From contig NZ_UGNX01000001.1 in assembly GCF_900452415.1 (NCBI RefSeq), positions 682,001 to 746,000 on the forward strand: a stretch of 64,000 nt of DNA, in the 5' to 3' direction. The notes below the pieces were generated by a model that searched no databases, was not told the DNA's origin, and saw nothing but the letters and a program-made list of their open reading frames with translations. Position numbers and translations under genes: made by a program. Origin of the DNA: Legionella cincinnatiensis. GTDB taxonomy: Bacteria > Pseudomonadota > Gammaproteobacteria > Legionellales > Legionellaceae. Below, one piece after another: positions 27,125 to 39,759 of the stretch; within the stretch, counting starts at the first letter, position 1, and each line of letters opens with the position of its first letter.

Positions 27125-29842
27125 ATGGAAAATTCTGCATTGCTGCAATCAAAATCATGGTTTATCGAAAAATATCTGTCAGATTTACATCATCCATTGT
27201 CTGACAGCGTAAAAAAACTTACTCTTATTAGCGACTATGCGTGCAGACATATTCAATTGTTAAAAAACTTACTGATGACGGATAATTGTCATTCTGCTTT
27301 GTCTCGCGAGGATTATTTTCATGCACTAAAAAGCACCGCATTATGTTTACCGATTGCAACTTACTTACGTGTCGTGCGCCAATTTAGAAATACCCAACTT
27401 TTGCGGCTTCTTCTTCTTGAGATGGCCGGTATTATTCATGTTGAAGAAGCAATCGAATCTTGGTCCGATTGTGCCGATGCTTTGATATTGCACGTTTTAG
27501 ATTATTGCAAACAAACGCTTTCTTTACGTCATGGGACGCCGCGTGATAGAGAGGGAAATGAAGTTTATTTATATACCCTTGCTATGGGTAAGTTAGGGGG
27601 AAGAGAACTCAACTATTCTTCGGATGTTGATCTGATTTTTGCTTATACGCTTGTAGGTGAAACTGACGGTGAAGAGCGTATTGATAATCAACATTTTTTT
27701 AGTAAATTAGTCCAGCAGCTCGTTCAAGTTTTGCAAAATATAACCGCAGATGGATTTGTTTTTCGTGTCGACTTGAGGCTACGTCCTAATGGAGATAGTG
27801 GTCCTTTGGTGTCAAGTCTAGCAGCACTAGAAACTTATTATCAAGAACAAGGCCGTGATTGGGAGCGCTATGCTATGGTTAAGGCTCGTGTAATTACGGA
27901 GTCACTCGACGAGGTACATCCTTGGTTTGCGCGGTTAATCGTCCCTTTTGTTTATAGGCGTTATGTTGATTTTAGTGTGATTGAGTCTTTGCGTAGTATG
28001 AAGGCAATGATTGAGAGAGAAGTAGAGTTAAACCCACGATTAGATGATATAAAACGAGGCAAAGGGGGAATACGAGAGGTCGAATTTGTTATTCAGAGTT
28101 TTCAACTAATTCGCGGAGGCCGGCTACCGCAACTCCAAGAACAAAATGCTTTATCGGCACTGAGTGTTTTAAAACGGGAAAAACTATTACCACATACCGA
28201 TGCTTTAAGACACGCTTATCTGTTTTTGCGCCGATTGGAAAATATGTTACAAAGTTTAAATGATCAACAGACTCACTCTTTACCGGAAGATGTAATAAAA
28301 CAAGAACAAGTTACTTTAGCTATGGGGTTTTCTTCTTGGAATGATTTAGTAATCAAATTAAACAAATATCAGCGCATTATTAGCTATGCATTTCATTCAA
28401 TACTTGGCAAAGTCAAAGACTATGAAAATGATAAAAGGCTATTAGATAATCAGTTATCAAGTCTTTGGCAAGGCCATGTTGAAACCGGTATGGCAATTAA
28501 TTTATTAACCAGCTTGGGTTTTATAAACGCTTCTTATTGTTATCAAATGATTCATTCCTTTCGTCATAGCCCTCGCTGTCGACGTTTAACCCAAGGCGCA
28601 CGTATGCGCTTGGATCGGTTAATGGTGATGTTGCTTGCAGAACTTACTCATGTTGAAAAAACGGATGAGGTGTTATTGCAAGTGATGCATTTACTTGAAA
28701 ATATTGTAGGACGTAGCGCTTATTTGGCTTTAATCACTGAAAATCCGCAGGTACTTACTGAATTATTGTTTTGGTTTGCTCATAGTCCTTTTATTACTTC
28801 ATTATTAGTGAATCAACCGTTTTTACTCGAAGTCTTGCTGGATCAAGGGCAAGAATGGCGCCCATTATCGCTTCACCAATTGCAACAACAATTGATTGAA
28901 AAATTGGGCCATCATGATGATATTGAGGTGCAGGAAGAAATTCTGCGTCAGTTTAAATTGGCGAATTGGTTGATGGCTGCTCGTGCAGAATGTTATGGGT
29001 TCTGTAGTTCTGTACGAATTGGACAATTTCTGTCGGATGTGGCGCAAGTGATTGTGAATCAGGTTTTGCAGCTTGCTAGTGAACAATTGGGCGTACGCTA
29101 TCCTGAAATAGAGCAAACCAAAACACATTTTGCAATTATTGCTTATGGGAAATTAGGTAGCCGTGAAATGAACTATGCATCTGATTTGGATTTAGTATTT
29201 TTATATACAGCAAAACCATCAGAAGAGGCTTTGGTGACACGATTAACCCAAAAAATTTTACATATGCTGACTACTCGTTCCCAATCTGGAGTTCTTTACA
29301 GTGTCGATACACGTCTTAGGCCCTCTGGTGCTGCTGGACTATTGGTTAGTCATGTGGATGCATTTGTTGAATACCAAAAAAAACAGGCATGGACATGGGA
29401 ACATCAGGCTTTATTAAAAGCACGGATCTTAAGTGGTAATGCCAAAATTAGACATCATTTTATGCAATTGAAAAAATCGGTAGTGCAAATAGAGCGAAAT
29501 AAAACCACTTTGCAGCACGATGTATTGTCTATGCGATCCAAGATAGAACATTATCAAACTAAAGATCCAATAGCTCGGGGATTGTTAGATTTAGAGTTTT
29601 TAGTGCAATATTTGATACTTCATTTAAGAAATCCTTCTTTGGCTCGATATACCCACACATTAAGTCAATTGCACCATTTATTTTTAGCCGGCGCTTTCAA
29701 TAAAGAACAATACCTTTTTTTGAAAAAAGCGTATAAGAAACACCATCAGCTATTACATTTGAATTTATTACGTCCAAATACGGTAAGTAGTGATGGCATG
29801 CAAAATGAAATTATGAGAATTTCTCGCGATTTTTTTGATTAA
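27125..29842 (+). CDS. glnE: Bifunctional glutamine synthetase adenylyltransferase/deadenylase
   Basis: 905 residues. Two nucleotidyltransferase domains are visible. The first ([18 protein letters not shown], near residue 155) removes AMP and the second ([20 protein letters not shown], near 675) adds it to glutamine synthetase. Each is followed by its helical domain and [16 protein letters not shown] or [16 protein letters not shown]. It adjusts ammonia assimilation to nitrogen status. The 3' end overlaps the convergent rimO by four bases. Confidence 0.96.
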   Translation: MENSALLQSKSWFIEKYLSDLHHPLSDSVKKLTLISDYACRHIQLLKNLLMTDNCHSALSREDYFHALKSTALCLPIATYLRVVRQFRNTQLLRLLLLEMAGIIHVEEAIESWSDCADALILHVLDYCKQTLSLRHGTPRDREGNEVYLYTLAMGKLGGRELNYSSDVDLIFAYTLVGETDGEERIDNQHFFSKLVQQLVQVLQNITADGFVFRVDLRLRPNGDSGPLVSSLAALETYYQEQGRDWERYAMVKARVITESLDEVHPWFARLIVPFVYRRYVDFSVIESLRSMKAMIEREVELNPRLDDIKRGKGGIREVEFVIQSFQLIRGGRLPQLQEQNALSALSVLKREKLLPHTDALRHAYLFLRRLENMLQSLNDQQTHSLPEDVIKQEQVTLAMGFSSWNDLVIKLNKYQRIISYAFHSILGKVKDYENDKRLLDNQLSSLWQGHVETGMAINLLTSLGFINASYCYQMIHSFRHSPRCRRLTQGARMRLDRLMVMLLAELTHVEKTDEVLLQVMHLLENIVGRSAYLALITENPQVLTELLFWFAHSPFITSLLVNQPFLLEVLLDQGQEWRPLSLHQLQQQLIEKLGHHDDIEVQEEILRQFKLANWLMAARAECYGFCSSVRIGQFLSDVAQVIVNQVLQLASEQLGVRYPEIEQTKTHFAIIAYGKLGSREMNYASDLDLVFLYTAKPSEEALVTRLTQKILHMLTTRSQSGVLYSVDTRLRPSGAAGLLVSHVDAFVEYQKKQAWTWEHQALLKARILSGNAKIRHHFMQLKKSVVQIERNKTTLQHDVLSMRSKIEHYQTKDPIARGLLDLEFLVQYLILHLRNPSLARYTHTLSQLHHLFLAGAFNKEQYLFLKKAYKKHHQLLHLNLLRPNTVSSDGMQNEIMRISRDFFD

Positions 29843-31149
29843 TCTTTAAACTCTGCATATAAATCATAATCATCACTATCTGTAATCATTACTTCGGCGA
29901 AAGATCCACTTTTAATTCCTGGAGTAGGGGGGAGAATCACAAGACCATCAATTTCTGGTGCATCACCTTTGCTACGCGCAATAATTTGATCGCCATCAAT
30001 TTCGTCAATTAATACTGTTTGGGTTTTACCAATTTTACTTTCCAATTTATTACGACTAATTTCTGCTTGTAATTGCATGAAGCGGTGGTAGCGTTCCTCT
30101 TTTATTTCTTCGGGAACGGGATCGCTTAATTCATTCGCTTTAGCTCCTTCGACTGGAGAATATTTGAAGCAACCTACACGATCTAATTGTGCCTCTTCTA
30201 GGAAGTCGAGTAACTCTTCAAATTCTTCTTCTGTTTCTCCAGGAAAGCCAACAATAAACGTGGAGCGAAGCGTAATCTCTGGACAAATCTCGCGCCAAGA
30301 GGCAATCCGTAAGAGGGTATTTTCACTACTTGCCGGGCGTTTCATTGCTTTAAGTATTCTTGAGTTGGCATGCTGTAAAGGGATATCCAAATAAGGAAGA
30401 ATAAGACCATCGCGCATTAAGGGTATAATTTCATCAACATGCGGGTAAGGATAGACATAATGCAAACGGATCCAAATGCCTAATTGACCTAATTGTTCAC
30501 ATAAATCAAAAAATCGGGTATTGATGGTTTTTTCTTGCCAAGTTACTGGTTGATAACGCGTGTCTACTCCATAAGCGCTAGTATCTTGAGAAATCACTAA
30601 AATTTCATTAACTCCGGCATCCTTTAATTTCTTAGCTTCGGTTAATACTTGTGCCATTGGATAACTTTGTAATTTTCCTCGCATCGTGGGAATGATGCAA
30701 AAAGTACATTTTTGATTACATCCTTCAGATATTTTTAAATAAGCATAATGGCGTGGAGTTAATTTAATTCCTTGGGGAGGAACAAGTTGGGTAAAAGGAT
30801 CAGTTGGTGGAGGTAGATGTTGATGTACTGCATTGACTACTTCTTCATAGGCATGTGCACCGCTAATATGGAGAACATCAGGACAAGCTTCTTTGATGAT
30901 GTCCGCTTTTGCCCCTAAACAACCGGTAACAATAACACGTCCATTTTCTGCCATTGCTTCTTTAATGGTATCTAGCGATTCTTTAACCGCACTATCAATA
31001 AAACCACAAGTATTAATAACGACAACACCGGCATCTTGATAACTGGAAACTAATTCATATCCTTGAGCACGTAATTGGGTAATAATTCGCTCTGAGTCAA
31101 CTAGAGCTTTAGGACAACCAAGGCTAACAAAACCAACTTTATGATTCAT
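29839..31149 (-). CDS. rimO: Ribosomal protein S12 methylthiotransferase
   Basis: 436 residues. A radical-SAM enzyme that methylthiolates an Asp of S12. The N-terminal UPF0004 domain carries cluster cysteines in [20 protein letters not shown] and TGCLGAKAD. The radical-SAM CxxxCxxC is in [17 protein letters not shown], and a C-terminal TRAM domain follows. The [11 protein letters not shown] form and length distinguish RimO from MiaB. Convergent with glnE. Confidence 0.96.
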   Translation of the reverse strand: MNHKVGFVSLGCPKALVDSERIITQLRAQGYELVSSYQDAGVVVINTCGFIDSAVKESLDTIKEAMAENGRVIVTGCLGAKADIIKEACPDVLHISGAHAYEEVVNAVHQHLPPPTDPFTQLVPPQGIKLTPRHYAYLKISEGCNQKCTFCIIPTMRGKLQSYPMAQVLTEAKKLKDAGVNEILVISQDTSAYGVDTRYQPVTWQEKTINTRFFDLCEQLGQLGIWIRLHYVYPYPHVDEIIPLMRDGLILPYLDIPLQHANSRILKAMKRPASSENTLLRIASWREICPEITLRSTFIVGFPGETEEEFEELLDFLEEAQLDRVGCFKYSPVEGAKANELSDPVPEEIKEERYHRFMQLQAEISRNKLESKIGKTQTVLIDEIDGDQIIARSKGDAPEIDGLVILPPTPGIKSGSFAEVMITDSDDYDLYAEFKD

Positions 31150-31383
31150 ATTATTTTAACTGTAAAAAAAATGAACTAATTATACCTCTTCTTTAATGCT
31201 ATTCCAATAATTCTTATTTAATTTTCTCATGTTTGGAGTGTATCGTGTGGACCGAAATGAAGAGAGTTGATGGACGAATTAAGGATTTCGTCATTTTCGC
31301 GAAAGCGGAAATCCATTTCTAGAGGAGCATTGTGCTTCCATCAACATGGGAACCCGCTTGCGCGAGGACGACTACAGATTTCC

Positions 31384-31680
31384 TAAGTTAAGTTGAGTTC
31401 GGAATAAGGATGTCATTAAACTCTGTTTTTAGCACGATCCGTTCGGGCTGAGGAGGCTTTTACGCCGTCTCGAAACCTACGCAGGACACTTGAACGCTCG
31501 CACTAAGGCTTCGAGACAACGCTATGCGTTTCCTCAGCCCGCACGGATCCGAGTAAATTTACGTCCGTTTATCCTGAGCTCATGGTAAGTTAATGACAGT
31601 AAAGCATCGGCTAGCCCGAACGGACCTAGATATAGACCCGATCTTATATAATCCTTATCCGATACTCACGTTAATTTAAG
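31384..31680. repeat. Second copy of the dispersed structured repeat
   Basis: The left end (31384-31407, TAAGTTAAGTTGAGTTCGGA and following ATAA) and the right end (31654-31680, reverse complement CTTAAATTAACGTGAGTATC and following GGATAAG) are related to the ends of the array at 20.55-21.45 kb. The interior has the same nested hairpin: CCGTTCGGGCTGAGGA (31439-31454) with TCCTCAGCCCGCACGG (31531-31546), enclosing CGTCTCGAAACCT with AAGGCTTCGAGAC. A further end-like sequence (GAGCTCATGGTAAGTTAATG) lies near 31577. The right end runs into the stop codon of the phosphoesterase-like gene. Confidence 0.75.
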
Positions 31681-34022
31681 GACATGCTTTTTCGAGCTTC
31701 CTCTAAATTTTCATGAAGCTTACTACCACGAGAGTTCCAGAAACTCATAGCATTGCTTGCAGTATTATCACTTGGGATGAAAGGAGTCAGATATAAGAGA
31801 CTTGGTAAAAGTGTTGTGATGAGGTGACGTGCAGCATACACCACATGGGTAATAAATCTTGACAAGGAGTCACGATGCGTTTTTAAGGTTTCTGCTCCAT
31901 CATTAAGAGTGATAAAAAACTTAGTAACCCTATCAGAGGGCTTCAAAGAAGACTTAGTATCTCTCAAGTCTTGTATCAAGTGCTCTATTAAATCAATTTT
32001 ACTTGCTGTTCTTATTCTTTTGATTTCATCCATGCTCGTTAAATCTTGAGATTTAAGATAATCGTAGTATTTTTGGGTCATAGGCAACAATTTATTTTGA
32101 ATTAGTTCAAAATATTTATGCTCAGTTTTATTATTCACAAGAGACATTAAGTGTTCATTTTCATTGTTTAATCTTGCACTAATTCCAATGCCTTCAACAA
32201 ATAAATCTAAAATACTATTTAGTGAATTTGTTAATTCTTCAATTTCCTTATTGTTTTGAGCTATTAACTCGCTAGTTTCATTTTCTAACTTTTTAAAGTC
32301 CTTGCTTTTTTTATCTGCTAGCGCTTTAGCTTCATTTAATGCTTTTTCTTTCTTCCCCAGCTCTTTAGATTGTAAATCGATCAATGTGGTGATGCTGATT
32401 ATTTTTGTTTCTGGTGTAAACGTTGGAAAACCATTTTGCTTAAAGAGTTCGCATTGTTGGTGTTTCTTTGAATACCTTACAATGTTCCATCCTTTATCCG
32501 TATCTGATAAGTTAATTGGTGTTCCAATTAAGGAGTCAATTCCTTTTTCATTAAGTGTACCATCTTGATTTTTTACCGGAAGTGAAGTGGTACGAAGCTG
32601 CTGTTTTTCGCTTTGATCAATTTGATCTATTCTGATATGGGTTAGTAGATCAGGTGTTTTTAGGATGGTTGTGGCAATAGCGGCCTGATTCTTGCGATAA
32701 TTACATGTATCTGCTCCAATACGATGTAAAACCACCTCTTTCTCATTGGTATTATAAGTGTTTTTATAAATACGCGGACGTTCTGCTGGTATATGACCAT
32801 GATATATTTCGTGTACACCACTATCGTATAATTTATGCAAAGTCTCTTCTTTTAAGGTATTTCCAAAAGCACCATGAATTAGGGTTGCTCCACCATTGCG
32901 CGCCGCTGGAAGTCCCATACTAACGAGTTCAGCGAGTCCATAATTAAGCCTTAAAGTTGACTCTTTAGCTAAGTGATTTGCATGAGTGTATAACGTCCAT
33001 AACACAGTATACCAAGCATTTTCAGCGTCGATTAATTCCTGAATATTTCGTGCAATTAATTTTCCTTTTTCATTTCTGGGAGGTAAATTGCCGTTGAAGA
33101 TTTTAGATAATATATCAGCATCAACTAATTCCTCTAAAGTACTTGGTAGTAGGAAAGAATTATCGTCAATACCGCCATGGGTAAATAAAGTACTACCAAT
33201 TTGTGCGCCTAATTGGCAATAACCAAGATATTGGACATAAGGGCTGTTAGGATTGGTAAAGTAGTATTTCACAAATTCTAAAGTGGCTTCTTGATTATCG
33301 ACCACTATTTTATTCTCTTCCCAATGAGCAAAACCTTTTTCTAAAGCGAGATCTTCCCATAATTCAGGAGCTCCAGTACTGTTTGCAAACTGCCATTTTA
33401 TAAATAAAATCTGTTTTTCTGTATCAGTGAGCTTATTAAATAAAGTGATTAGTTTTTGAGAGTCAGACTCCTTAGGCCAATTTAACTCGTCTATAAGATA
33501 AGTTAAAAATAATTTTGCTTTATCATTACCATCTACCCAAACAAGCGATGGGTTACGAGCTGTTCCTTTATTTTGACGCTCCTCTGGAGTTAAGTGAACA
33601 TCATTTAGAAATACCTGATTGATAGAGTTGATGCTTAATTCATTCAGGATGCGAAGCTTGGTTGTTTCGCGATTACCAAGAATGGAAATCATTCGCTCCC
33701 CGTACACCTTATGAGTATTGTTGATAATTTCAACGAGACGTATATTATGCGGATCTTGTCGGCCTGTGTTACTGCGTGATTTATCAGTAAGATCACCAAT
33801 GTTCACACAAATGACATTTTCTGGTAGTTGAATGCAGGTTTTGCCGTCTTTGGTTACTAGGGTGAAATCATTCTCTTCGAGAGCAAGTTTAGGAAAACTT
33901 TCCCTATAGGTTTTTTTATAAAGAGCTAGACTTCGTTCCAAAAAACTTAAATCGCCTTCAAGATCAGCAAAGGTGATTATCATTTGTCCCTCATATAATT
34001 CATGATGGGTATTTTTTGTCAT
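31671..34022 (-). CDS. Metallophosphoesterase-like protein with coiled coil, candidate Dot/Icm effector
   Basis: 783 residues from ATG 34022 (AGGAGC upstream; the longest frame starts at 34067). Residues 15-440 look like a PPP-type phosphoesterase: ITFADLEGDLSFLER (near 19), VNIGDLTDKSRS (near 74), ILGNRETTK (near 114), LFTHGGID (near 283) and IYHGHIPAERPR (near 425). The usual D-x-H is D-x-E and GNHE is GNRE, so metal binding or activity may be altered. A coiled coil follows (KELGKKEKALNEAKALADKK), then a helical tail ending NLEEARKSMSLN. Size, architecture and lack of signal peptide suit a translocated effector; this is inference. Confidence 0.7.
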   Translation of the reverse strand: MTKNTHHELYEGQMIITFADLEGDLSFLERSLALYKKTYRESFPKLALEENDFTLVTKDGKTCIQLPENVICVNIGDLTDKSRSNTGRQDPHNIRLVEIINNTHKVYGERMISILGNRETTKLRILNELSINSINQVFLNDVHLTPEERQNKGTARNPSLVWVDGNDKAKLFLTYLIDELNWPKESDSQKLITLFNKLTDTEKQILFIKWQFANSTGAPELWEDLALEKGFAHWEENKIVVDNQEATLEFVKYYFTNPNSPYVQYLGYCQLGAQIGSTLFTHGGIDDNSFLLPSTLEELVDADILSKIFNGNLPPRNEKGKLIARNIQELIDAENAWYTVLWTLYTHANHLAKESTLRLNYGLAELVSMGLPAARNGGATLIHGAFGNTLKEETLHKLYDSGVHEIYHGHIPAERPRIYKNTYNTNEKEVVLHRIGADTCNYRKNQAAIATTILKTPDLLTHIRIDQIDQSEKQQLRTTSLPVKNQDGTLNEKGIDSLIGTPINLSDTDKGWNIVRYSKKHQQCELFKQNGFPTFTPETKIISITTLIDLQSKELGKKEKALNEAKALADKKSKDFKKLENETSELIAQNNKEIEELTNSLNSILDLFVEGIGISARLNNENEHLMSLVNNKTEHKYFELIQNKLLPMTQKYYDYLKSQDLTSMDEIKRIRTASKIDLIEHLIQDLRDTKSSLKPSDRVTKFFITLNDGAETLKTHRDSLSRFITHVVYAARHLITTLLPSLLYLTPFIPSDNTASNAMSFWNSRGSKLHENLEEARKSMSLN

Positions 34023-34278
34023 TATCAAATGCTCCTGAAAAGTTAAATTTTCCGAGATGCTACACAAATAGACGTTTTTTTTACCAATAAAATTTGCTAA
34101 TATGTGATATGAAATTTACAAATAATATATTATTTACAATAGGTTATTAGTGGTTTGTGACAGGATAACTTCTTAACAGGTGGGTTACAACTGAATTTAA
34201 TGTAAACGGTTAAGGCTACTTTAGAGCGGTTTGGAGTTTAAAGCATAAATCAGTCAAGCAAGGTCTGACTACTTATGC

Positions 34279-36024
34279 TTACTGGATTTGCTGTAAAGTT
34301 TTTAAGAATTTATCGGTAGAAATTTCACCTACTAGTTTAAACTGATTCAGTTCCGTTCCTTTGGTGTTAAAAAAGATAAAAGTAGGAGGAGCTACCACAT
34401 CAAAGTAAGTAAGTATTGCCTTATTTTCAGCGTTCTGTGCGGTAACATCGATCTTAATTACCGTAAATTGCGTTAAGGCATCTTGCACTTGAGAGTCTTT
34501 AAATGTGGTTGCTTCCATCACCTTGCAGGAATGACACCAATCCGCATAAAAGTCCAACATGATGGGTTTGCCTTGCGATTCTAAAATCGCTTGCTTTATG
34601 TCACTTAAATTCTGTACTTGTGGTGTTTTAACGTGGAGGGAATTTGCAGTGTATGCACTAGTTAAAGGCTGTAAAGGATTGGTTGCTCCCATACTGGCAC
34701 CTACTAAAATTAAGAAACCATATACGAGCAAAATCAGTCCTACTCCTTGGCTGAATTTTTCACGATTTGTGAGGGAGTAGGTGAGTGCGCCACTATAAAT
34801 ACCTGAAAATATAAGCAAACAAGCCCATAATCCCATGCTGATTAAAGAAGGAACTATGCGAGAAATTAAATCAATAGCAACCGCAATGAAAAGAATACCA
34901 AAAAGTGCTTTAATCGTATTCATCCAACTGCCAGTTTCAGGTAACCATCGACCTGCGGAGGTCCCAATCAGCAGTAAGGGCGTGCCCATTCCCAAACCCA
35001 AGATGAATAACGTCAAACAACCCAAAAGAACATTTCCAGTTTGAGCAATATAGGTGAGCACTCCAATTAAAGGTGCAGTAACGCAAGGAGAAAGAATCAG
35101 AGTAGACAAACATCCCATGATTGCAGCTCCTAGATAGTGGCCGCCCCTACGATTACTTGTACCGTGTATTTTTGCTTGCCAAGAATGCGGTAATTTAAAT
35201 TCATAAAATCCAAACATGGATAAGGCTAAAAGAATAAAAATGAGGCTGAATATTCCTATAGCCCAAGGTGATTGCATGCTGATTTGCAGATTGGCTCCGA
35301 GTAAGGCGACTACCGCTCCAATTATTGCATAGGTTATTGACATACTTAAGACATAGCTTAAAGAGAGAAAAAAAGCTTTTCGAGTTGAAAGTTCCTTCCC
35401 ATGGCCAACGATGATTCCCGATAAAACTGGAACCATAGGTAAGATGCATGGGGTAAATGATAAAAGTAGACCAAAACCGTAAAAAGTAATAAGAATAATA
35501 AACCAATTATGACTCAAAAAGACTTTTGAAATGCTATCATTTTGAGTTTCTTCTGCAGCTATTGGTTCATTAGTTGGTTGTTCTAGGTTTGCATGAGTTA
35601 ATGCTAAATTGTTATTTATAGATAACCGTATTGCTTTTGTTTCTGGAGCATAGCAAAAACCATCGTCGGAGCATCCTTGATAATGCAAATCAATATAGGT
35701 TTCTCCGGATTGATCAGCTAAAATACTTACTGGAATAGAGACTTGATCACGATATACAGTATAAACATGTCCTTGCTTATCCGTTTTTTTTACTGTAGGG
35801 GGTAAACGAAGAGGGCCTAAATTAATGTTACTGTCTGACTTAGATATTAGCTTAATACGTTTACTGTATAAAAAATAATCTGGCTTTATTTGAAAATTGA
35901 TGGCAAAAGTGTTGGGGTCGACTTTCGCTACATTCACATGAAACACTTCCGATGCGGGAAGTGGGTTTGCATGGAGAGCAAATGTAGCAACGTAACAAAA
36001 TACCAATAAAAACCATTTTCTCAT
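34279..36024 (-). CDS. dsbD: Thiol:disulfide interchange protein DsbD
   Basis: 581 residues from ATG 36024 (AAGG upstream), giving the signal peptide MRKWFLLVFCYVATFALHA. Domains in order: periplasmic N-terminal domain with the redox pair GCSDDGFCYAPE, eight membrane helices with FTPCILPMVPVLSG and LSPCVTAPLIGVL, and a C-terminal thioredoxin domain with DFYADWCHSCKVME. It carries electrons from cytoplasmic thioredoxin to periplasmic DsbC/DsbE-type partners. All six cysteines are present. The longer frame to 36096 adds residues ahead of the signal peptide and is rejected. Confidence 0.95.
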   Translation of the reverse strand: MRKWFLLVFCYVATFALHANPLPASEVFHVNVAKVDPNTFAINFQIKPDYFLYSKRIKLISKSDSNINLGPLRLPPTVKKTDKQGHVYTVYRDQVSIPVSILADQSGETYIDLHYQGCSDDGFCYAPETKAIRLSINNNLALTHANLEQPTNEPIAAEETQNDSISKVFLSHNWFIILITFYGFGLLLSFTPCILPMVPVLSGIIVGHGKELSTRKAFFLSLSYVLSMSITYAIIGAVVALLGANLQISMQSPWAIGIFSLIFILLALSMFGFYEFKLPHSWQAKIHGTSNRRGGHYLGAAIMGCLSTLILSPCVTAPLIGVLTYIAQTGNVLLGCLTLFILGLGMGTPLLLIGTSAGRWLPETGSWMNTIKALFGILFIAVAIDLISRIVPSLISMGLWACLLIFSGIYSGALTYSLTNREKFSQGVGLILLVYGFLILVGASMGATNPLQPLTSAYTANSLHVKTPQVQNLSDIKQAILESQGKPIMLDFYADWCHSCKVMEATTFKDSQVQDALTQFTVIKIDVTAQNAENKAILTYFDVVAPPTFIFFNTKGTELNQFKLVGEISTDKFLKTLQQIQ

Positions 36025-36165
36025 TCTGCAACCTTTTTCATAAAATTTAGAGTCTGGAACAGTTAGCTTCAGGATGCTTATGCTATCCCCGAACATGTAG
36101 ATAACTATATCAGAACATAGTGTAGTGTGAATAAAGTTAAAACTAAAATTTTTTTTATTTTGACC

Positions 36166-36193
36166 CTTGAAAGTTTTTTCTTTGTCCCCATAT
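36166..36193 (+). promoter_or_regulatory. Sigma-32 heat-shock promoter of groESL
   Basis: CTTGAAA (36166-36172), a 13-base spacer and CCCCATAT (36186-36193) match the RpoH consensus almost exactly. No CIRCE (HrcA) element is visible between it and groES, so heat regulation probably relies on sigma-32. Confidence 0.9.
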
Positions 36194-36249
36194 GCGTTTC
36201 AGTAACATTGTAAATGAGTTTAAAGTTTAATTAATCAGGAGAAAGAAGC

Positions 36250-36540
36250 ATGAAAATTCGTCCTTTACACGATCGAGTTGTTGTTCGTCGTATGGAAGAA
36301 GAGCGTACCACAGCCGGTGGTATTGTTATTCCAGATAGCGCTACTGAAAAACCAATGCGTGGTGAAATCATTGCTGTTGGTGCGGGTAAAATATTAGATA
36401 ACGGTGATGTTCGCGCTTTAGCAGTAAAAGTAGGCGATATTGTTCTATTTGGTAAGTACTCCGGTACCGAAGTAAAAATCGACGGTAAAGAACTGGTTGT
36501 GATGCGTGAAGACGACATCATGGGTGTTATTGAGAAATAA
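36250..36540 (+). CDS. groES: Co-chaperonin GroES (HtpA)
   Basis: 96 residues, full length. [20 protein letters not shown] is the family opening and the mobile loop [15 protein letters not shown] is intact; it ends DIMGVIEK. It caps the GroEL ring during ATP-driven folding. GGAGAAAGAAGC precedes ATG. Known as htpA in Legionella. Confidence 0.98.
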   Translation: MKIRPLHDRVVVRRMEEERTTAGGIVIPDSATEKPMRGEIIAVGAGKILDNGDVRALAVKVGDIVLFGKYSGTEVKIDGKELVVMREDDIMGVIEK

Positions 36541-36562
36541 TTTGTTTCATTAGGAGAGATAA

Positions 36563-38218
<1,656 letters not shown>

Positions 38219-38241
38219 GCCTCTCTTAACCCGTTCTTTTA

Positions 38242-38268
38242 AAACCCGTCTTTATGGCGGGTTTTTTT
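38242..38268 (+). terminator. groESL terminator
   Basis: AAACCCG (38242-38248) pairs with CGGGTTT (38258-38264) and is followed by a T-run. A classic intrinsic terminator 23 bases after the groEL stop. Confidence 0.9.
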
Positions 38269-38352
38269 TAATAGCCTCTAATAAAATATTTCTATTGGTT
38301 TTAAAAGCATTTATCATCCAATAATTAAAAAATTACCAAGCTAGGAGTAACG

Positions 38353-38784
38353 ATGGGAACAATAATTAAAAAATTGGAAGTAGTCTTGGCAGATACATAT
38401 GCTTTGTATCTCAAAACGCAAAATTACCACTGGCATGTTAAAGGTGTGCAATTTAAAAGCTTACACGAGTTGTTTGAAATGCAATATAAACAATTAGCAG
38501 ACGCTGTGGATGAAATTGCAGAGCGAATTTTAATTATAGGTCATAAAGCTCCAGCTACTTTTTCTGAGTTTAATGCGTTAAAAACCATCAAAGATGGCAA
38601 TTCTAGTGCTGATGCAAACCAGATGGTGAGCGAGTTAGCTGAAGATAATGAGGCTTTAGTGAAGGATCTTAATAAAGCAGTTCGATTAGCTCAAGAACAG
38701 GGTGATGAGGGTACGGTAGCATTATTAAGTGAGCGTATCGCAGCTCATGAAAAAGCACATTGGATGTTAAGTGCTTCTCGCTAA
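38353..38784 (+). CDS. dps: Dps-family ferritin-like DNA-protection protein
   Basis: 143 residues. KTQNYHWHVKGVQF holds the ferroxidase His, and the second half of the intersubunit site is DAVDEIAERI. Dps dodecamers oxidise and store iron and shield DNA in stress and stationary phase. Compared with E. coli Dps the N-terminal tail is short, so DNA binding may be weaker. TAGGAGTAACG precedes ATG. Confidence 0.93.
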   Translation: MGTIIKKLEVVLADTYALYLKTQNYHWHVKGVQFKSLHELFEMQYKQLADAVDEIAERILIIGHKAPATFSEFNALKTIKDGNSSADANQMVSELAEDNEALVKDLNKAVRLAQEQGDEGTVALLSERIAAHEKAHWMLSASR

Positions 38785-38820
38785 GACTAATTTGTAATCC
38801 TAAATCTTCAAAAAGCGTCG

Positions 38821-38866
38821 CCTGCTGCGAAAGCAGGAGATCTATTCCTGGTTGCAAGCAACCAGG
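38821..38866. terminator. Two adjacent hairpins after dps
   Basis: CCTGCT (38821-38826) pairs with AGCAGG (38832-38837), and CCTGGTTG (38847-38854) pairs with CAACCAGG (38859-38866). They lie between the convergent dps and acetoacetate decarboxylase genes. Without a long T-run they are weak as terminators, and may instead be a short repeat element. Confidence 0.5.
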
Positions 38867-38905
38867 CTACTCATTTACGTTGATTTTGCTTTATTCACGC
38901 CAATC

Positions 38906-39649
38906 TTATTTAAGATAATCGTGAACGACTCTACCATAAGGTAAAGTGAGATCGGATAATATATGTACCGCATTTACTACGCGACGAACAGGAAGACTCG
39001 CTACTGGAGCTAATGCATGGTGCGCTAACTCTAATTGAGCAGGACCTTGCCAGGATCCTTTGATAACCACATCTTCTAAGTGATATTCGACAAGCTCACA
39101 AATACGGATACTCCCATCCACATGGGGAATGATTTTGAGTAAATAATTAGGAGCATTCATTGAGTCTGCTACTTTTTTTACATCTAAGGTTTCGTATTTG
39201 TAGCCCATTGTTGCAGTTGCGATACGAAAAGGCCCATATTCAAGAGTGCCTAGTAGTGTTTCATGAGCGACCTCAAGTTTTGGTTGAGCTAATTTCTTAG
39301 GAAAACCCCAGATTTCTCGACCTCCGGCTATGGGAGGCAGATCATCTAAAAACATTGCGTGAGTATATCCCCCCATTTTACCCTTATAACGCACAGGAAT
39401 TACCTGTCCTGATTCAGTATAATCACCAAATCCTGTTGAATCAGGCATGCGAATGAATTCGAATTTGACTAAAGGGTCTACTACTTCTAAAGGGGCAGGG
39501 ACTATTTTGCGCAATAAATCTATATCCGTTTCATAAGTAACGATTAAATATTCTCTATTGATAAAGCGATAAGGGCCACGTGGGTAAGCTGGGCTGGTAA
39601 GTGGCATTGCAAAAGCTTGTTCTATTACCTCTGCTTCTTTCATTTCCAA
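38906..39649 (-). CDS. adc: Acetoacetate decarboxylase
   Basis: 247 residues. Decarboxylates acetoacetate to acetone and CO2 through a Schiff base; the active lysine is in [31 protein letters not shown] and [11 protein letters not shown] are family features. GGAGTTTGGAA precedes the start. Its neighbour is 3-hydroxybutyrate dehydrogenase, and the pair handles the acetoacetate made in PHB turnover or by the tyrosine pathway upstream. Confidence 0.93.
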   Translation of the reverse strand: MEMKEAEVIEQAFAMPLTSPAYPRGPYRFINREYLIVTYETDIDLLRKIVPAPLEVVDPLVKFEFIRMPDSTGFGDYTESGQVIPVRYKGKMGGYTHAMFLDDLPPIAGGREIWGFPKKLAQPKLEVAHETLLGTLEYGPFRIATATMGYKYETLDVKKVADSMNAPNYLLKIIPHVDGSIRICELVEYHLEDVVIKGSWQGPAQLELAHHALAPVASLPVRRVVNAVHILSDLTLPYGRVVHDYLK

Positions 39650-39759
39650 ACTCCTTTGGATGTGTATGGTGACAGACAGATTCTAATCATTTAATCTTTG
39701 TCATCCGTGGTACGCTTTTTCCACTGATAGTGGGTCTATGTTTAAGTTGAGGCCAATAT

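Noticed and set aside
32302..32923. Plus-strand open frames over the phosphoesterase-like gene
   Set aside because: Shadows in a long coding frame; no ribosome binding sites or family features.
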